Source: Roseburia sp.
GTDB taxonomy: Bacteria; Bacillota; Clostridia; Lachnospirales; Lachnospiraceae
Reading direction: 5' to 3'
DNA length: 64,000 bases
Assembly: GCA_017937095.1 (NCBI GenBank)
Contig: JAGBEG010000014.1
Coordinates: 1 to 64,000, forward strand
The position numbers and the translations under genes were made by a program. The first letter of the stretch is position 1, and each line of letters opens with the position of its first letter. The notes beneath the pieces were generated by a model. It did no database searches. It saw nothing but the letters and a program-made list of their open reading frames with translations, and was not told the DNA's origin. Below are positions 63,685 through 64,000 of this stretch, piece by piece.

Positions 63685-64000
63685 ATGAATAAGCCGAATA
63701 ACCGCAGAGTACAAATCACAAAGAAAATGTTGAAAGAAAGTCTGCTTGAATTGTTAGAACAAACGGATATTTCAAACATATCTGTCCGCTCTTTATGTGA
63801 AGCAGCCAATGTGAACCGTTCCACATTTTATAAACACTATACGTCGCAATATGAAGTCTTTGATGAGATGCAGAATGATTTCCTGCTTCAGATTGAACAA
63901 TGCTTTCAGCCAGACGACGCAAAAAACGCATCTTATCAGGAAGCCTTAATGAAAAAATTATCCTATATGAAAGAAAACCTTCCGTTATGTAAGATTCTTA
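63685..64000 (+). CDS. TetR/AcrR-type regulator, cut by the window edge
   Basis: The frame opens with ATG at 63685 and is still open at base 64000, giving 105 residues. The N-terminal part reads as a TetR helix-turn-helix: KKMLKESLLELLEQ, DISNISVRSLCEAANVNRST, then FYKHYTSQYEVFDEM. The rest of the ligand domain is outside. It is divergent from the aldo/keto reductase at 62477-63511 and may control it. The 173-bp gap is AT-rich with no clear operator. Confidence 0.85.
   Translation, partial: MNKPNNRRVQITKKMLKESLLELLEQTDISNISVRSLCEAANVNRSTFYKHYTSQYEVFDEMQNDFLLQIEQCFQPDDAKNASYQEALMKKLSYMKENLPLCKIL

Overview
This 64 kb window looks like chromosomal DNA of a gut-type Clostridia, most likely Lachnospiraceae. 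The support is moderate GC, strong GGAGG ribosome sites, TTGACA/TATAAT promoters, a PPi-type phosphofructokinase, a dockerin/cohesin pair, several chemoreceptors, and many flavodoxin, aldo/keto reductase and LysR genes. The assignment rests on gene content and style, not on a marker gene. I saw no tRNA, rRNA, CRISPR array, transposase or phage gene.

Left part (1-16.3 kb), nearly all on the minus strand. Two tandem promoters at the left edge point out of the window and resemble rRNA-operon promoters. Then come radA, two small genes and clpC. Next is a two-gene surface operon: a dockerin-bearing glucosaminidase and a membrane-anchored protein with a cohesin-like domain. A small membrane protein with a HAD hydrolase, a radical SAM protein with a repeat-filled insertion, and pfk (plus strand) follow. 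After them lies an acyltransferase / zinc-ribbon membrane protein / esterase operon, divergent from a FadR-type regulator.

Middle part (17-34 kb): signalling and transport. A chemoreceptor and a divergent LytS/AgrC-like kinase share a related multi-pass membrane sensor, and the kinase is followed by a LytTR regulator. Then come a heterodimeric ABC exporter, a DUF368 protein, a second chemoreceptor, an AGCS symporter, a cytidylate-kinase-like protein, and an FtsX-type ABC transporter with a TetR regulator. Matching TetR-type palindromes precede both the TetR gene and the ABC operon.

Envelope module (39-45 kb). A PAP2 phosphatase, histidine kinase, OmpR-type regulator and EamA transporter form one operon. 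A MotE-like membrane protein and a second DUF368 protein form another. Both operons start from promoters with the same layout: boxes of GTTTAGA type spaced 11 and 22 bp, the last one 9 bp before the -10. This suggests one two-component regulon acting on lipid-carrier recycling.

Right part (34-64 kb): a redox and detoxification archipelago. It holds five flavodoxins (two of them predicted surface lipoproteins), five aldo/keto reductases (one frameshifted), an iron alcohol dehydrogenase, a CMD protein, a cupin, a MATE exporter, two secreted esterases (one with two hydrolase domains) and four LysR regulators, often in divergent reductase-LysR pairs. Embedded in it is a zinc-type macrodomain gene next to an Rrf2 regulator. 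Their promoters carry the same TGTAA-N9-TTACA operator over the -35. The window ends inside a TetR-type gene.
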